A stretch of DNA of 49,235 nt from JBHHYU01 sp046757725 (GCA_046757725.1 JBHHYU010000014.1:1-49235); one strand, 5' to 3'. Shown: positions 8,591-17,036, counted from the stretch's first letter. Made by a program: numbers and translations. Notes: generated by a model not told the origin, from the letters alone.

Positions 8591-9301
8591 ATGACAACAA
8601 AAGATGCCATACGGCAACATATCTGGGCGCTCTTGGCAGACAGGGGAGTGGCCCGCTTCCCTGGCGCGCAGGGAAGAATTCCCAACTTTACCGGAGCAGA
8701 GAACTGTGCTCGGCTCCTCTCTCAATGGGCCCTCTGGAAAAAGGCCAAGGTAATTAAAGTCAATCCCGACTCGCCCCAGAGAGCCATCCGCCAAAAGGCT
8801 CTGGCGGACGGAAAAGTCCTCTATATGGCGGTGCCCAGACTGCATACCCTAAAACCATTCATCGAGATAAATCCAAAACGACTAAAGGCTTCGCCCTACC
8901 ACGCGTCCTCCATCAAGGGCGCGGCTGAATATGGGCAACCTGTCTCATTGGACGAGGTCGAAAAGTTTGATCTGATCGTTTGCGGCTCCGTTGCAGTGAA
9001 TCTAAAAGGGGCACGTATCGGCAAGGGTGGTGGTTATTCGGACCTGGAATATGCGCTCCTGAGAGAAGAGGGGAAAGTCACTAGTCAGACTCCTATCATG
9101 ACTTCAGTCCACGCTTTCCAGGTGCTCGATATAGAAATGCCCATGACAGAACACGACATCCCTCTTGATGCGATTATCACTCCGAAGGAGTTGCTATCTT
9201 TAAAACACCACGTCCAAAAGCCCAAGGGCATATACTGGGATATTCTCCCACGCGAGAAGATCAATGCTATCCCAGTGTTGAAGGCAAGACAGAGGAAATA
9301 A
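8591..9301 (+). CDS. 5-formyltetrahydrofolate cyclo-ligase-like protein
   Basis: 236 aa, similar to the 5-FCL/MTHFSD-like family: VARFPGAQGRIPNFTGAE, KVIKVNPDSPQRAIRQKAL, VLYMAVPRL, DLIVCGSVAVNLKGARIGKG and GGYSDLEYALL. The glycine-rich GKGGGYSDLE segment matches the ATP/phosphate-binding loop of 5-FCL. The canonical enzyme converts 5-formyl-THF to 5,10-methenyl-THF with ATP. This longer subfamily is annotated as 5-FCL in many genomes, but I know of no direct assay. SD AGGAG lies about ten bases before the ATG. It is followed by 264 bp without a gene and then hisI. Confidence 0.8.
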   Translation: MTTKDAIRQHIWALLADRGVARFPGAQGRIPNFTGAENCARLLSQWALWKKAKVIKVNPDSPQRAIRQKALADGKVLYMAVPRLHTLKPFIEINPKRLKASPYHASSIKGAAEYGQPVSLDEVEKFDLIVCGSVAVNLKGARIGKGGGYSDLEYALLREEGKVTSQTPIMTSVHAFQVLDIEMPMTEHDIPLDAIITPKELLSLKHHVQKPKGIYWDILPREKINAIPVLKARQRK

Positions 9302-9565
9302 AACGGACTCTATCCATATTGGATCTCCGAGGACAGCTGAAAAGTGAAAACCCCTGAAAACTATCTAGGGAACCTGGTTGTGGCTACCGTTCTTCATGGT
9401 TGGTCATTTCAGCGAAGGGTAAAAATGCGCTTTTAGGATCAGAGCCCTTTCGCCTGCTCTAGCGTGGTTGGCTGCTACTTACAGGGCGCGATAGCCCGCT
9501 TCCCACCTTGATGATTGAATCCACTCTTTATGTATGTTAACTGATCTAAATTCAGGATATGCATT

Positions 9566-9946
9566 ATGATGCAAAAAATTGACTTTGCCAAAGGCAATGG
9601 GCTCGTCCCCGTCATCGTTCAGGACTATCGAACCCGAGAGGTCCTGATGGTGGCCTATATGAATAAGGAAGCGTGGAAAAAAACCCAGAAGACCGGCATG
9701 GCCCACTATTACAGCCGGTCTCGACGTGGACTCTGGCTTAAAGGGGAGGAATCCGGTCACTTTCAGGAGGTCAAAGACACTTTTATCGATTGCGATAACG
9801 ATACCTTACTTCTTCAGGTCAAGCAGCATGGAGGCGGGGCTTGTCACGTGGGCTATTGCAGCTGCTTCTTTCGTAAAAAAGTGAAACGGGGCTGGAGCAT
9901 TGTCGGGAAGCAGGGATTCAAGCCGGAGGAGGTCTACAAAAAGTGA
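9566..9946 (+). CDS. hisI: Phosphoribosyl-AMP cyclohydrolase
   Basis: 126 aa HisI without a fused HisE domain. Motifs: MVAYMNKEAW, LWLKGEESGHFQEVK, the Mg2+-binding DCDNDTLLLQV (aspartates spaced DxDxD) and the zinc cysteines in GACHVGYCSCFF. It opens the ring of phosphoribosyl-AMP in histidine synthesis. Two ATGs stand side by side at 9566 and 9569. Its stop overlaps the start of hisG by four bases (GTGA), so the two are co-translated. The other his genes are not in this window. Confidence 0.95.
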   Translation: MMQKIDFAKGNGLVPVIVQDYRTREVLMVAYMNKEAWKKTQKTGMAHYYSRSRRGLWLKGEESGHFQEVKDTFIDCDNDTLLLQVKQHGGGACHVGYCSCFFRKKVKRGWSIVGKQGFKPEEVYKK

Positions 9947-10833
9947 AGCAGTTAAACCTGGGGTTACCTAAAGGTAGTCTCGAGACCGCCACCATTGATC
10001 TATTTAAGAAGTCAGGTTGGAAGGTTTCCGGCATGTCCCGCAGCTATTTCCCCACCATTGACGACAAAGCGTTGCGCTGTAGCGTGGTGCGGGCACAGGA
10101 GATGTCCCGTTACGTGGAGTCAGGTACCTTGGATGCCGGAATCACCGGCAAAGACTGGACCATGGAAAACGGGTCCGATATCCAGGTAGTCGCGGAACTG
10201 GTCTACTCCAAGGTCAGTTTCAGGCCGGTACGCTGGGTCCTGGCCGTGCCCCAAGATTCTCCCGTCAAAAAAGTTGAGGATTTGAGAGGCAAAAAGATTG
10301 CCACGGAGATGGTTAACTTTACGCGCCGCTATTTCTCGGACAGAAAAATTGCTGTGCAGGTAGAATTTTCCTGGGGCGCAACTGAGGCCAAAGCGGCAGC
10401 GGGTCTGGTCGACGGCATCATGGAAGTGACAGAGACCGGTAGAACCATCCGCGCCCACGGTCTGCGGATTATCGCCGAACTCCTGGAGTCCAGCCCTCAA
10501 CTCATCGCGAATAAAGGGGCTTGGGAAGATGCTTGGAAGCGAGAGAAAATAGAGCAGATCCGGCTGCTGCTCCAGGGTGCGCTCTCGGCCGAAAACAAGG
10601 TCGGGATTAAAATGAATGTGGTTGAAGGAGACTTGGATAAAGTTATTCGGCTCATCCCCAGTATCACTGCCCCGACCATCGCCACGCTTTACCCTGCAGC
10701 GGCCCTGCATGGAGCCAAATGGTTTTCTGTGGAGAGTGTGATTTCTGAGGAGGTTGTGCGGGATCTTATCCCCAAGCTTATCCAAAACGGGGCGGTGGGG
10801 ATCATCGAGTACCCTCTAAACAAAGTAATCTAA
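9943..10833 (+). CDS. hisG: ATP phosphoribosyltransferase, long form
   Basis: 296 aa HisG: LNLGLPKGSLETATIDLFKK at the N-terminus, ALRCSVVRAQEM, DAGITGKDW, and EVTETGRTIRAHGL, the PRPP-binding loop. The C-terminal 80 residues (from about 215) form the ACT-like regulatory domain that marks the long, HisZ-independent form, normally feedback-inhibited by histidine. It catalyses the first step of histidine synthesis. The GTG start overlaps the hisI stop. No hisZ is nearby, as expected. Confidence 0.95.
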   Translation: MKQLNLGLPKGSLETATIDLFKKSGWKVSGMSRSYFPTIDDKALRCSVVRAQEMSRYVESGTLDAGITGKDWTMENGSDIQVVAELVYSKVSFRPVRWVLAVPQDSPVKKVEDLRGKKIATEMVNFTRRYFSDRKIAVQVEFSWGATEAKAAAGLVDGIMEVTETGRTIRAHGLRIIAELLESSPQLIANKGAWEDAWKREKIEQIRLLLQGALSAENKVGIKMNVVEGDLDKVIRLIPSITAPTIATLYPAAALHGAKWFSVESVISEEVVRDLIPKLIQNGAVGIIEYPLNKVI

Positions 10834-10878
10834 GATAATTCCCTACCTTCGCCGCCTACCACTTGCTTCGTTTCACGC

Positions 10879-11433
10879 CTATCCTTCGAGCAGTGCGTTC
10901 TGTTTCTCTTCCAGCTGCTCCTTTCCTTCGTTATCGATAACGTAGCATCCGTGAACCGTTTTGAATTTTTCCGGATTGTAAAAATACTGAGAGGCCTCAA
11001 GCCCGTCTTCAAATTCGTACATCTTGATGGCGTCCCAGGGACATATCTTCTTGTCCAGTCGATCCTCCGACTGTGTCCCTATGAGCTGGAGCTGAAACTT
11101 CTTCGGCACTTGATCCTTATCGAGGGGTTGCTTCGTGCTATCGTAAAACCGACCTCCGTACTCGTAAAATATCTCTCCGGTTTCCTTGTGCTCGTGGATC
11201 TTGGTCAGATCATCACTGTAGCACATCTGGCAACCGATACACTTTTCATTGTCGACCCACACTCGATAAGGTTTTAAGCCCCCTTGAGGCACTTCCTCGT
11301 AGAGCAGGTTGATACAATGTTCTACGGGGCAATGGAGTTCACAGAGGGGGGACCCAGCACAACTCGTACAGTTCTCGTTCATCACGGCAAGCAGAGCTGT
11401 CCCTTTTCGTTTCTTTGTTGTGTCAACTGCCAT
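10879..11433 (-). CDS. 4Fe-4S ferredoxin-like protein with split second cluster motif
   Basis: 184 aa. Cysteines fall in two groups. The first is C22, C25, C31 and C35-Pro, with an extra C40. The second is C65, C68 and C71, with its likely fourth ligand C131-Pro about 60 residues later, after a charged insertion (GEIFYEYGGRFYDSTKQ region). This suggests two 4Fe-4S clusters and electron-transfer work. The ATG at 11433 is chosen because AAGGAG stands eight bases upstream; it overlaps the end of the TPR gene by 11 bases. It is cytoplasmic by lack of a signal peptide. Last gene of the operon from 12436. The redox partner is unknown. Confidence 0.8.
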   Translation of the reverse strand: MAVDTTKKRKGTALLAVMNENCTSCAGSPLCELHCPVEHCINLLYEEVPQGGLKPYRVWVDNEKCIGCQMCYSDDLTKIHEHKETGEIFYEYGGRFYDSTKQPLDKDQVPKKFQLQLIGTQSEDRLDKKICPWDAIKMYEFEDGLEASQYFYNPEKFKTVHGCYVIDNEGKEQLEEKQNALLEG

Positions 11434-12250
11434 TAGACGTTCTCCTTGTTTTCCGATATCGGCCACGCAGAAATAACGCCACGGCGATCATTAGCAACAC
11501 CCAATAGTAACGTACAAGTTCTAATTGACCCCATTCTAGCCAATAAACAAAATTAGGTGATCGGGCAAGAAGGCTATTTAAAGCCTTTTCGGCACCCGCA
11601 TAGTCCCGCACCTCTTTGAGGACCGTGGACTCACCATAAAGAGCCCCTTCGTCATCCGGGTTGATTTTCAAAGCATGCTCAAAATCTCTACGGGCCTCAC
11701 GCCACTTTTTCTGCTGCATATACACCCAACCACGATTGCTCCATGCCTCGCCATAGTCCGTGCGCAGCTTTACCGCCCGGTTGAAGCTGTTGATCGCTTT
11801 TTCCAGTTCCCCGTTTTTTTTAAAAGCCACACCAAGATTGTTATGGGCCTCGGGAGAATCGGGCCTTAACTGAACTACTCTGCTGTATTCCTCGACGGCG
11901 GAGGGGTAATCCTTGTGCATCTCCAGCTTGATCCATCCCAACAGTGTCCTGGCCTCTGCATGATTCGGAAACAACCTCAACGTCTTCCTTATGTAATCTT
12001 CTGCCTTCTCCACCTCACGCAAGCGAAGCGAGGCCATTCCCAACAAAAAATAGAGGTCGGGCTCTTCCGAATAATGTTTCAGGAGGGTCTCAAAGGCTTC
12101 TTTTGCCTCTTGGGCTTTACCTTCGGCCAGATATGCCTTTCCCCGTTGCCATCGGGTCTCTTTTTTTAGCGAGGATGCACCCTGCCCATAGGCAAGAGAT
12201 AACTCGATGGCCAGGATTCCTGCCAGGGCTAGACCCCAAGCTTTGACCAT
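11423..12250 (-). CDS. TPR-repeat protein, exported, with C-terminal membrane anchor
   Basis: 275 aa. A signal peptide (residues 1 to about 22, ending near AYGQG) is followed by five or six tetratricopeptide repeats (AQEAKEAFETLLKHY, AEDYIRKTLRLFPNHAEA, AVEEYSRVVQLRPDSPEA, AINSFNRAVKLRTDYGEA, ARRDFEHALKINPDDEGA). A single C-terminal membrane helix (YYWVLLMIAVALFL) and a basic tail come last. The repeats should lie outside the cytoplasmic membrane and act as a protein-binding scaffold. The ATG is immediately next to the stop of the small membrane protein upstream, and the stop lies within the ferredoxin start region, so all three are made together. Confidence 0.82.
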   Translation of the reverse strand: MVKAWGLALAGILAIELSLAYGQGASSLKKETRWQRGKAYLAEGKAQEAKEAFETLLKHYSEEPDLYFLLGMASLRLREVEKAEDYIRKTLRLFPNHAEARTLLGWIKLEMHKDYPSAVEEYSRVVQLRPDSPEAHNNLGVAFKKNGELEKAINSFNRAVKLRTDYGEAWSNRGWVYMQQKKWREARRDFEHALKINPDDEGALYGESTVLKEVRDYAGAEKALNSLLARSPNFVYWLEWGQLELVRYYWVLLMIAVALFLRGRYRKTRRTSNGS

Positions 12251-12436
12251 CTATTTCCACATCTCATTAGGGATCTGGTCCTCTTTTTCTTCTTCGATGA
12301 GCCGGTCATTTTTGAAGGCCTGCCTTAGGGCGATCCAGGTAAAAAAGAGGACAAGAAGAAGCATCCCGGCAATAGGGATGTTATCCGGTTTGGTTAGGAT
12401 CTCTAAAAAGTTTTGTAAACCAGTTGCTTCTACCAT
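12251..12436 (-). CDS. Small single-pass membrane protein (unknown function)
   Basis: 61 aa. One hydrophobic helix (IAGMLLLVLFFTWIALRQAF, about residues 22-41) is followed by a charged tail (KNDRLIEEEKEDQ). I do not recognise a family. It is the first gene after a well-formed promoter and abuts the TPR gene, so it is probably a subunit or anchor of the same membrane complex as the TPR and 4Fe-4S proteins. Confidence 0.7.
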   Translation of the reverse strand: MVEATGLQNFLEILTKPDNIPIAGMLLLVLFFTWIALRQAFKNDRLIEEEKEDQIPNEMWK

Positions 12437-12468
12437 AAAACTTAGCCGAACATAAAATCAGAGTTTTT

Positions 12469-12497
12469 AAAATATTAGAATTTTCTGAGAATGTCAA
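12469..12497 (-). promoter_or_regulatory. Sigma70-type promoter for the membrane/TPR/4Fe-4S operon
   Basis: On the minus strand a perfect -35 box TTGACA (12492-12497), a 17-bp spacer, and a -10 box TATTTT (12469-12474). The expected transcript start is about 26 bases before the ATG at 12436. Confidence 0.55.
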
Positions 12498-12844
12498 CGT
12501 TCCGGCTAGGGTTAGATTCTTTGATGGCTTGACAGGCGTGGGTAGGGCCTTCTCCCGAGGAATGGGACTTTCAACACAAGCGCATCCGAAAGGGGCGAAG
12601 TGGCGGCCCGCGAAGCACTGTTCTTGGGCAGTGGAAATAATTGGGAAAGCTACAGCAGCTCATCGGCCATTGTCAGGCATAATGGAATGATGCTGACCAG
12701 TATTGGTCGCCAACAATCCGTCCCTGTAAATCTTGACAAGTGCTGGGAAAGCGAAGAGAATCGCCGCAGTCGTTGGAAATATCGAGACCAAATTATGCTG
12801 GTCAGTAGTTAGGGTACTACGCAAGTGCTTAGCGGAGAGATGAA
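12498..12844. other. Gene-free stretch between divergent operons
   Basis: No convincing gene. It contains a short palindrome GACCA-N4-TGGTC at 12695-12708, and an inverted copy of its core (CTGGTCAG) at about 12799-12806. This could be an operator for the cupin gene that follows, but the match is short and could be chance. Confidence 0.3.
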
Positions 12845-13315
12845 ATGAGTACAAAGTTAACACCGAATTGGCGCGATCACGGAGTCAAGATTATCCCCGG
12901 TGCCCAACTCGATCTCAATACGCCTCAAACCCCTGGCATGATGCGGGCTGCCGCAATTACCCATGCCAGGACCGGTGCCAGCAGACTGTGGGCAGGCACT
13001 GTCACGGTCGACCCCAACGCCAAAACGGGCGCGCACCACCATGGGGAATTAGAAACCGTGATCTACGTGGTCAGCGGTCGTGCGCGGATGCGATGGGGGG
13101 AGCACCTCGAGTTCGCCGCGGAAGTAGGGCCTGGCGACTTCATCTACGTTCCGCCCTTCGTACCCCATCAAGAGATCAACGCAAGCGAGAACGAGGTTCT
13201 CAGCTGCGTCCTCGCCCGCAGTGGTCAAGATCCGATCGCCATTAATCTGGATATCGAGCCGGCCGAGCCGCCAGAAGAGGTCTACTGGGTCGATCCTATC
13301 CATCCACATCCGTGA
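12845..13315 (+). CDS. Single-domain cupin protein
   Basis: 156 aa. Cupin motif 1 is present as GAHHHGELETVIYVVSG (His, His and Glu metal ligands) and motif 2 as GDFIYVPPFVPHQEIN (third histidine). It is a small beta-barrel that probably binds a metal; cupins of this size include isomerases, dioxygenases and regulatory ligand-binding proteins, so the reaction is unknown. A purine-rich GGAGAG lies shortly before the ATG. It is followed on the same strand by a MOSC protein after a 209-bp gap. Confidence 0.85.
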   Translation: MSTKLTPNWRDHGVKIIPGAQLDLNTPQTPGMMRAAAITHARTGASRLWAGTVTVDPNAKTGAHHHGELETVIYVVSGRARMRWGEHLEFAAEVGPGDFIYVPPFVPHQEINASENEVLSCVLARSGQDPIAINLDIEPAEPPEEVYWVDPIHPHP

Positions 13316-13524
13316 ACGTCCAGTCCGGCGTCGAAGAGATTATGACAAAAGTTTGGACCCGATTCTCTGAGGCTGATCGCGAAGACCCTGCTGAGGCGTG
13401 TCTAGCCCAACACCGCACTGGCGCGTATGGCCCACCGCGCAGGCCTTGTCGGCATGCCCAGGTTGGTTGCGGGTGAGCCGCCGCTCGGTTTCGGCGTTAG
13501 ACGCACCTGCACGGAGGACAGCTC

Positions 13525-14226
13525 ATGGAGACTACCGTTGGGAAGGTTCTCTCAGTCAACATCGGTACCGTGCGCGAGTTCGAATACAGCGGCCGCCCTG
13601 CCAAGAGTGCTATCTGGAAAACACCTGCCGTCGGTCGGATCCCAGCCCGAGGTGTAAATTTTGACGGAGACGAGCAGGCGGATCGCAAGGTACACGGGGG
13701 AGCCGATAAAGCGGTTTACGCATATGCCGTCGAAGACGTCCGGTGGTGGGAGCAGGAGATCGGGCGATCGCTTGCCTACAGTGAGTTTGGCGAAAACCTC
13801 ACGACGGAAGGGATCGAGGTGAACAATGCGCTTGTCGGAGAGCGCTGGGAGATCGGGACTACGATTCTTGAGGTTTCCGAGTCGCGTATACCCTGCTGGC
13901 GGCTGGGAGTTCGGATGAACGATAAGATGGTTCCGCGCCGCTTCACCGAGGCGTTGCGACCTGGGTCTTATCTGCGAATAGTCGTCGAAGGTGATGTGGG
14001 CGCCGGTGATGACATCCGGGTCGTCGCGAGACCCGTTCATGATCTCACCGTCCGAGATGTATTCCGCATCTACACTCGTGATCGCCATCAGGCCGAGCGG
14101 TTGCTCATGGTTCCCCAGGTATCAGAGAGCTGGAAGAGCTGGGCGGATCATTTGCTACAAAAGGCCAAACGCCGCCCCGCAGATGCGTCCGAACCCGGCT
14201 GTTGCGAGGACGGAAGTTCGGGCTAG
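13525..14226 (+). CDS. MOSC domain protein (YiiM-like)
   Basis: 233 aa. The MOSC core runs from residue 5 to about 165: KVHGGADKAVYAYA, GENLTTEGIEV, GERWEIGTTILEVSESRIPC, with the conserved cysteine in RIPCWRLG. A helical 3-alpha-type tail follows (VRDVFRIYTRDRHQAERLL). MOSC proteins handle the molybdenum cofactor; YiiM reduces N-hydroxylated compounds using Moco. SD GGAGG lies seven bases before the ATG. A hairpin overlaps its stop codon. The downstream MBL gene converges on it. Confidence 0.87.
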   Translation: METTVGKVLSVNIGTVREFEYSGRPAKSAIWKTPAVGRIPARGVNFDGDEQADRKVHGGADKAVYAYAVEDVRWWEQEIGRSLAYSEFGENLTTEGIEVNNALVGERWEIGTTILEVSESRIPCWRLGVRMNDKMVPRRFTEALRPGSYLRIVVEGDVGAGDDIRVVARPVHDLTVRDVFRIYTRDRHQAERLLMVPQVSESWKSWADHLLQKAKRRPADASEPGCCEDGSSG

Positions 14227-14250
14227 GCTACTTTTTCTAGCCTAACTTTT
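14224..14250. terminator. Hairpin terminator candidate between convergent genes
   Basis: Perfect 7-bp stem TAGGCTA / TAGCCTA with a 7-base loop, followed on the + strand by ACTTTT. It sits at the MOSC stop codon and faces the convergent MBL gene. The stem is short and not GC-rich. Confidence 0.4.
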
Positions 14251-14339
14251 CATTCCAGACCAACCCTTCGGCAGACTCAAGGGGCTGCGCATTGCGTTCC
14301 CCCGAAAGGGAATCCAAGTCTCAATTTCGGTGGAGGGCT

Positions 14340-14945
14340 TCAGGACGGGGGAAAAGTCGTTACTAACTCTCTCAGGCGTTCACGGGCGCCCTGAAGGATC
14401 GCTTCACCGTCACCGGGAAGAAGCGTTTCGAAGTCGAGTGCAAGGAGCCCCCGGACACTTGCTCGAAGGCGGGCGGGATCATCCACCACCTTGTCCGGCA
14501 AAAGCTTGCAGCGGCCCGGTGGATTTCCGATCACAGCGTCTCCCACAATCAGCATTTTCCGCTCCGGCCAGTGGAGCGCGATCTCCCCGGGCGATTTGCC
14601 GGCCACGCCGACGACGACCAGTGGCCCGACTTTCTTAGCCAGCTTGAGCTCGTCGTCGATCTCCGTCCCCTGACTGCGGGCATGAGCAGCATCAGCCGGA
14701 TGGATAGCGGTCCGCGCTCCGGTCTTACTACGGACAAGATTAGCGGCCCTGGAGTGATTTCGGTTAGTAAGAAGAATCCGGGCGACGCCGTAACTGGCGA
14801 TCTCCTCCAGGACTTCTTCACCCGGCTCCACCGGATCGATGCAGAGGTTCCCGCCCGGATCACAGACAAGGTAGCCGTTAAAATTATAGCCATGAGGCTC
14901 CGAAAACCACGGCCAGGTAAATATGTCTTTTACGATTTCTTTCAT
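14340..14945 (-). CDS. Metallo-beta-lactamase-fold protein lacking the HxHxDH ligands
   Basis: 201 aa. The strand and loop pattern is that of the MBL fold: YLVCDPGGNLCIDPV, then ARILLTNRNHSRAA where active members have THxHxDH, then SPGEIALHWPERKMLIVGDAV and a closing LLPGDGEAIL where GHG is usual. The first two metal histidines, the aspartate and the last histidine are all replaced, while the GD of the GDAV strand remains. It is therefore either a non-hydrolytic family member or one with a different active site. Stands alone, convergent to the MOSC gene. An ATG at 14945 begins the fold directly. Confidence 0.7.
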   Translation of the reverse strand: MKEIVKDIFTWPWFSEPHGYNFNGYLVCDPGGNLCIDPVEPGEEVLEEIASYGVARILLTNRNHSRAANLVRSKTGARTAIHPADAAHARSQGTEIDDELKLAKKVGPLVVVGVAGKSPGEIALHWPERKMLIVGDAVIGNPPGRCKLLPDKVVDDPARLRASVRGLLALDFETLLPGDGEAILQGARERLRELVTTFPPS

Positions 14946-15005
14946 CTCTCCTCCAGTAGGGTGTCTTCCCCGGAAATTCTCCGTTCTAGAGCCGCCGAGA
15001 GAGAC

Positions 15006-15247
15006 TCAGGCATGTTCTCGTCTAAAAGCATTTTCACTGTGGGTGAGCAAGTCAGAGTGGGCTAACTCTTGTAACGTCCCACGAATCGCTTCCTCGCTGA
15101 GACTGCGGTATTCTTTTACGATCTCCGCGATCGTCATTTCTAATGCCAGCCACTCTAAGAGCAATGCCACGGCTATTCGAGTATCGTGCACCCGTGGCTT
15201 TCCCCCCCCAAGTGGTCGGGCTCAGAGACTATCCACTTCATGTCCAT
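15006..15247 (-). pseudogene. DUF433 family (antitoxin-like) gene, frameshifted at a G8 tract
   Basis: The two frames together read a DUF433 protein: from ATG 15247 or 15241 KWIVSEPDHLGG, then, after a shift inside eight consecutive G (15202-15209 on the + strand as C8), KPRVHDTRIAVALLLEWL, followed by MTIAEIVKEYRSLSEEAIRG to the stop at 15006. DUF433 proteins normally carry LGGKPRVxGTRI in one frame; six or nine G would restore it. The protein would be a small helical DNA-binding antitoxin, usually paired with a DUF5615 PIN-like toxin, which is absent here. The shift may be a true mutation, phase variation or a sequencing error in the homopolymer. Confidence 0.7.
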
Positions 15248-15254
15248 GACTTTA

Positions 15255-15532
15255 TCACAGTCGAAAACAGGACTGCCAGTGCCCAATGACTCGGGTTTCC
15301 ACAATGTAGCGGATCTCGGCGCCCGGCCCATACTTCAAAATATCATGATAATTTGACGTGCATGTTCAAACGTGCGCTTGGTGTTGCCCAGGGACCAGCT
15401 TGTTTGATAAAACATTCCCAATGTCTCAATCTCCCACGCGGCATGCTTTGGCAAAAAGGGCCTAATCACGAGATTCTTCGCTGTTATGCGGAACTGCTCA
15501 GAAGGACAGGTTGAACGCAGGCGGTGATCACG
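15255..15532 (-). pseudogene. Broken unidentified ORF upstream of the DUF433 gene
   Basis: On the minus strand one frame reads CPSEQFRITAKNLVIRPFL, KHAAWEIETLGMFYQTSWSL and GNTKRTFEHARQII, then hits TGA. One base change in phase near 15345 continues it as DILKYGPGAEIRYIVETRVI plus GHWQSCFRL to a stop at 15255. Together about 90 residues look like natural protein, with balanced composition and tryptophans, rather than random translation. I do not recognise the family and see no ATG at its start (the frame opens after TAA 15533-15535). The end lies only seven bases before the DUF433 ATG. Treat as a decayed gene or a chance frame. Confidence 0.35.
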
Positions 15533-15599
15533 TTAGATATCGGATAACTCTCATCGGGACCGCCGAAAAATGACACAAACTGTTCACGAGGGAGGAGCT

Positions 15600-17036
15600 A
15601 TGCGTGCTACTGAAAAGATTGCCGAATTTGTAGCAGAGACCACCTACGAGAACATACCCCACCAAGCGGTGAACCTGGCCAAGCGCACCGTACTGGATAC
15701 GTTCGCGGTGGCCCTCGCCGGCTGCGCCGAGCCAGGAAGCCGTGCTATCGCGCGTTATGTGAAGAATCTGGGCGGCCCGCCGCAGGCCACTGTCATCGGG
15801 ATGGGCTTTAAATCTGCGGTAGCCGACGCCGCCCTGGCTAACGGGTGCATCGCCCATGCGCTGGATTACGACGACTGCGGCATGAAAATAGGCCACCCTA
15901 GCGTCATGATGCTGCCCGCGCTGCTCAGCCTGGGTGAACAGCTCCACGCTAAAGGCCGAGACGTGCTCACCGCCTACATTCTGGGCCTGGAAGTCGAAGG
16001 CAAGGTGGCTCTCCACGCCGACTTCAAGCTCATGGAGCGAAGCCTGAACAGCCAGTCGTGGTACGGCACGCTGGGAGCGGCTGCCGCCTGCGCCAGGCTG
16101 CTCCGCCTCGATACCAACCAGACCAGGCATGCCCTTGGCCTGGCTACCAACTTCGCTTGTGGGGTGTCCGCCAGCCACGGGACAATGGTCGCACCCATGA
16201 GTGCCGGCAACGCCTGCCGCAATGGGGTGGTGGCCGCTCTCATGGCCCGGGAACACATCACCGCCAACCCCGACATCATCGAGACAAAGAGTGGTTTCCT
16301 GTACACCCTCGTCGGGCCAGGCAACTATCAAATCGATCACCTAGCTGACGGCTTGGGTAACCCGTTTTACATCGTCTCACCCGGAATCGGAATCAAGAAG
16401 TACCCGAGTTGCTATCACACCCACCGGCCGCTGGACGCCGTGCTTCAGCTTATGTCCGACCATAACCTCGACGAAAAGGATATCGCCGAAGTCGATGTGG
16501 GCACCTCCGAGCGGGCGTTGCGCGTGCTCGCCTACTCTGAGCCGGCCACGCCCTATCAGGCCAAATACAGCATGCCCCATTGCATCGCCGCGGCAATGGT
16601 AGACCGTAAGGTGTCTCTGGCCACTTTCACACCGGAGAAGCTAAATGACAAGCGCATCCTCGAGACCCGCAAGAAAGTGCAGCTCTCCTTCCCGAACGTG
16701 CCCATCTGGCCCGGCTTGGCCGATGTGGGGCCCAATACCGTGTTCGTGGGCAACCCGGTGAATGTGCGCACCGTGGATGGCCGGAGCTACAGCGCTCGGG
16801 TCGACGTCCTGCGTGGCGACCCGGAGAAGCCCCTGAGCGACAGCGAATTGCTGGCGAAGTACCGGGATTGCAGCCAGAGTTTACTCGACCCAGCGGACAT
16901 CCAGCGCAGTAGTGAGATGGTCCTGGACCTGGACAAGGTTGAGGACATACGAGAGGTGATGGAGATCATGGCGGCATCAAAGGGCCGGCCCACGCTCCTA
17001 AAGGAAGGACCACTGCACCTATCTCAGAATCCCTAG
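15600..17036 (+). CDS. MmgE/PrpD family protein
   Basis: 478 aa. Typical features: HQAVNLAKRTVLDTFAVALA near the N-terminus, ALANGCIAHALDYDD (helical core), HPSVMMLPALLSL, GTLGAAAACARLL, KSGFLYTL, and IGIKKYPSCYHTHRPLDA in the second domain. The family includes 2-methylcitrate dehydratase, cis-aconitate decarboxylase and many uncharacterised members. I chose the ATG at 15600 because GGAGG precedes it; an ATG at 15570 adds ten residues without support. It stands alone: no prpB, prpC or acn is nearby, so a methylcitrate role is not shown. Confidence 0.87.
   Translation: MRATEKIAEFVAETTYENIPHQAVNLAKRTVLDTFAVALAGCAEPGSRAIARYVKNLGGPPQATVIGMGFKSAVADAALANGCIAHALDYDDCGMKIGHPSVMMLPALLSLGEQLHAKGRDVLTAYILGLEVEGKVALHADFKLMERSLNSQSWYGTLGAAAACARLLRLDTNQTRHALGLATNFACGVSASHGTMVAPMSAGNACRNGVVAALMAREHITANPDIIETKSGFLYTLVGPGNYQIDHLADGLGNPFYIVSPGIGIKKYPSCYHTHRPLDAVLQLMSDHNLDEKDIAEVDVGTSERALRVLAYSEPATPYQAKYSMPHCIAAAMVDRKVSLATFTPEKLNDKRILETRKKVQLSFPNVPIWPGLADVGPNTVFVGNPVNVRTVDGRSYSARVDVLRGDPEKPLSDSELLAKYRDCSQSLLDPADIQRSSEMVLDLDKVEDIREVMEIMAASKGRPTLLKEGPLHLSQNP

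Noticed and set aside
12600..12812. 70-codon ORF upstream of the cupin gene
   Set aside because: No SD, no recognisable domain and unusual composition; treated as non-coding.
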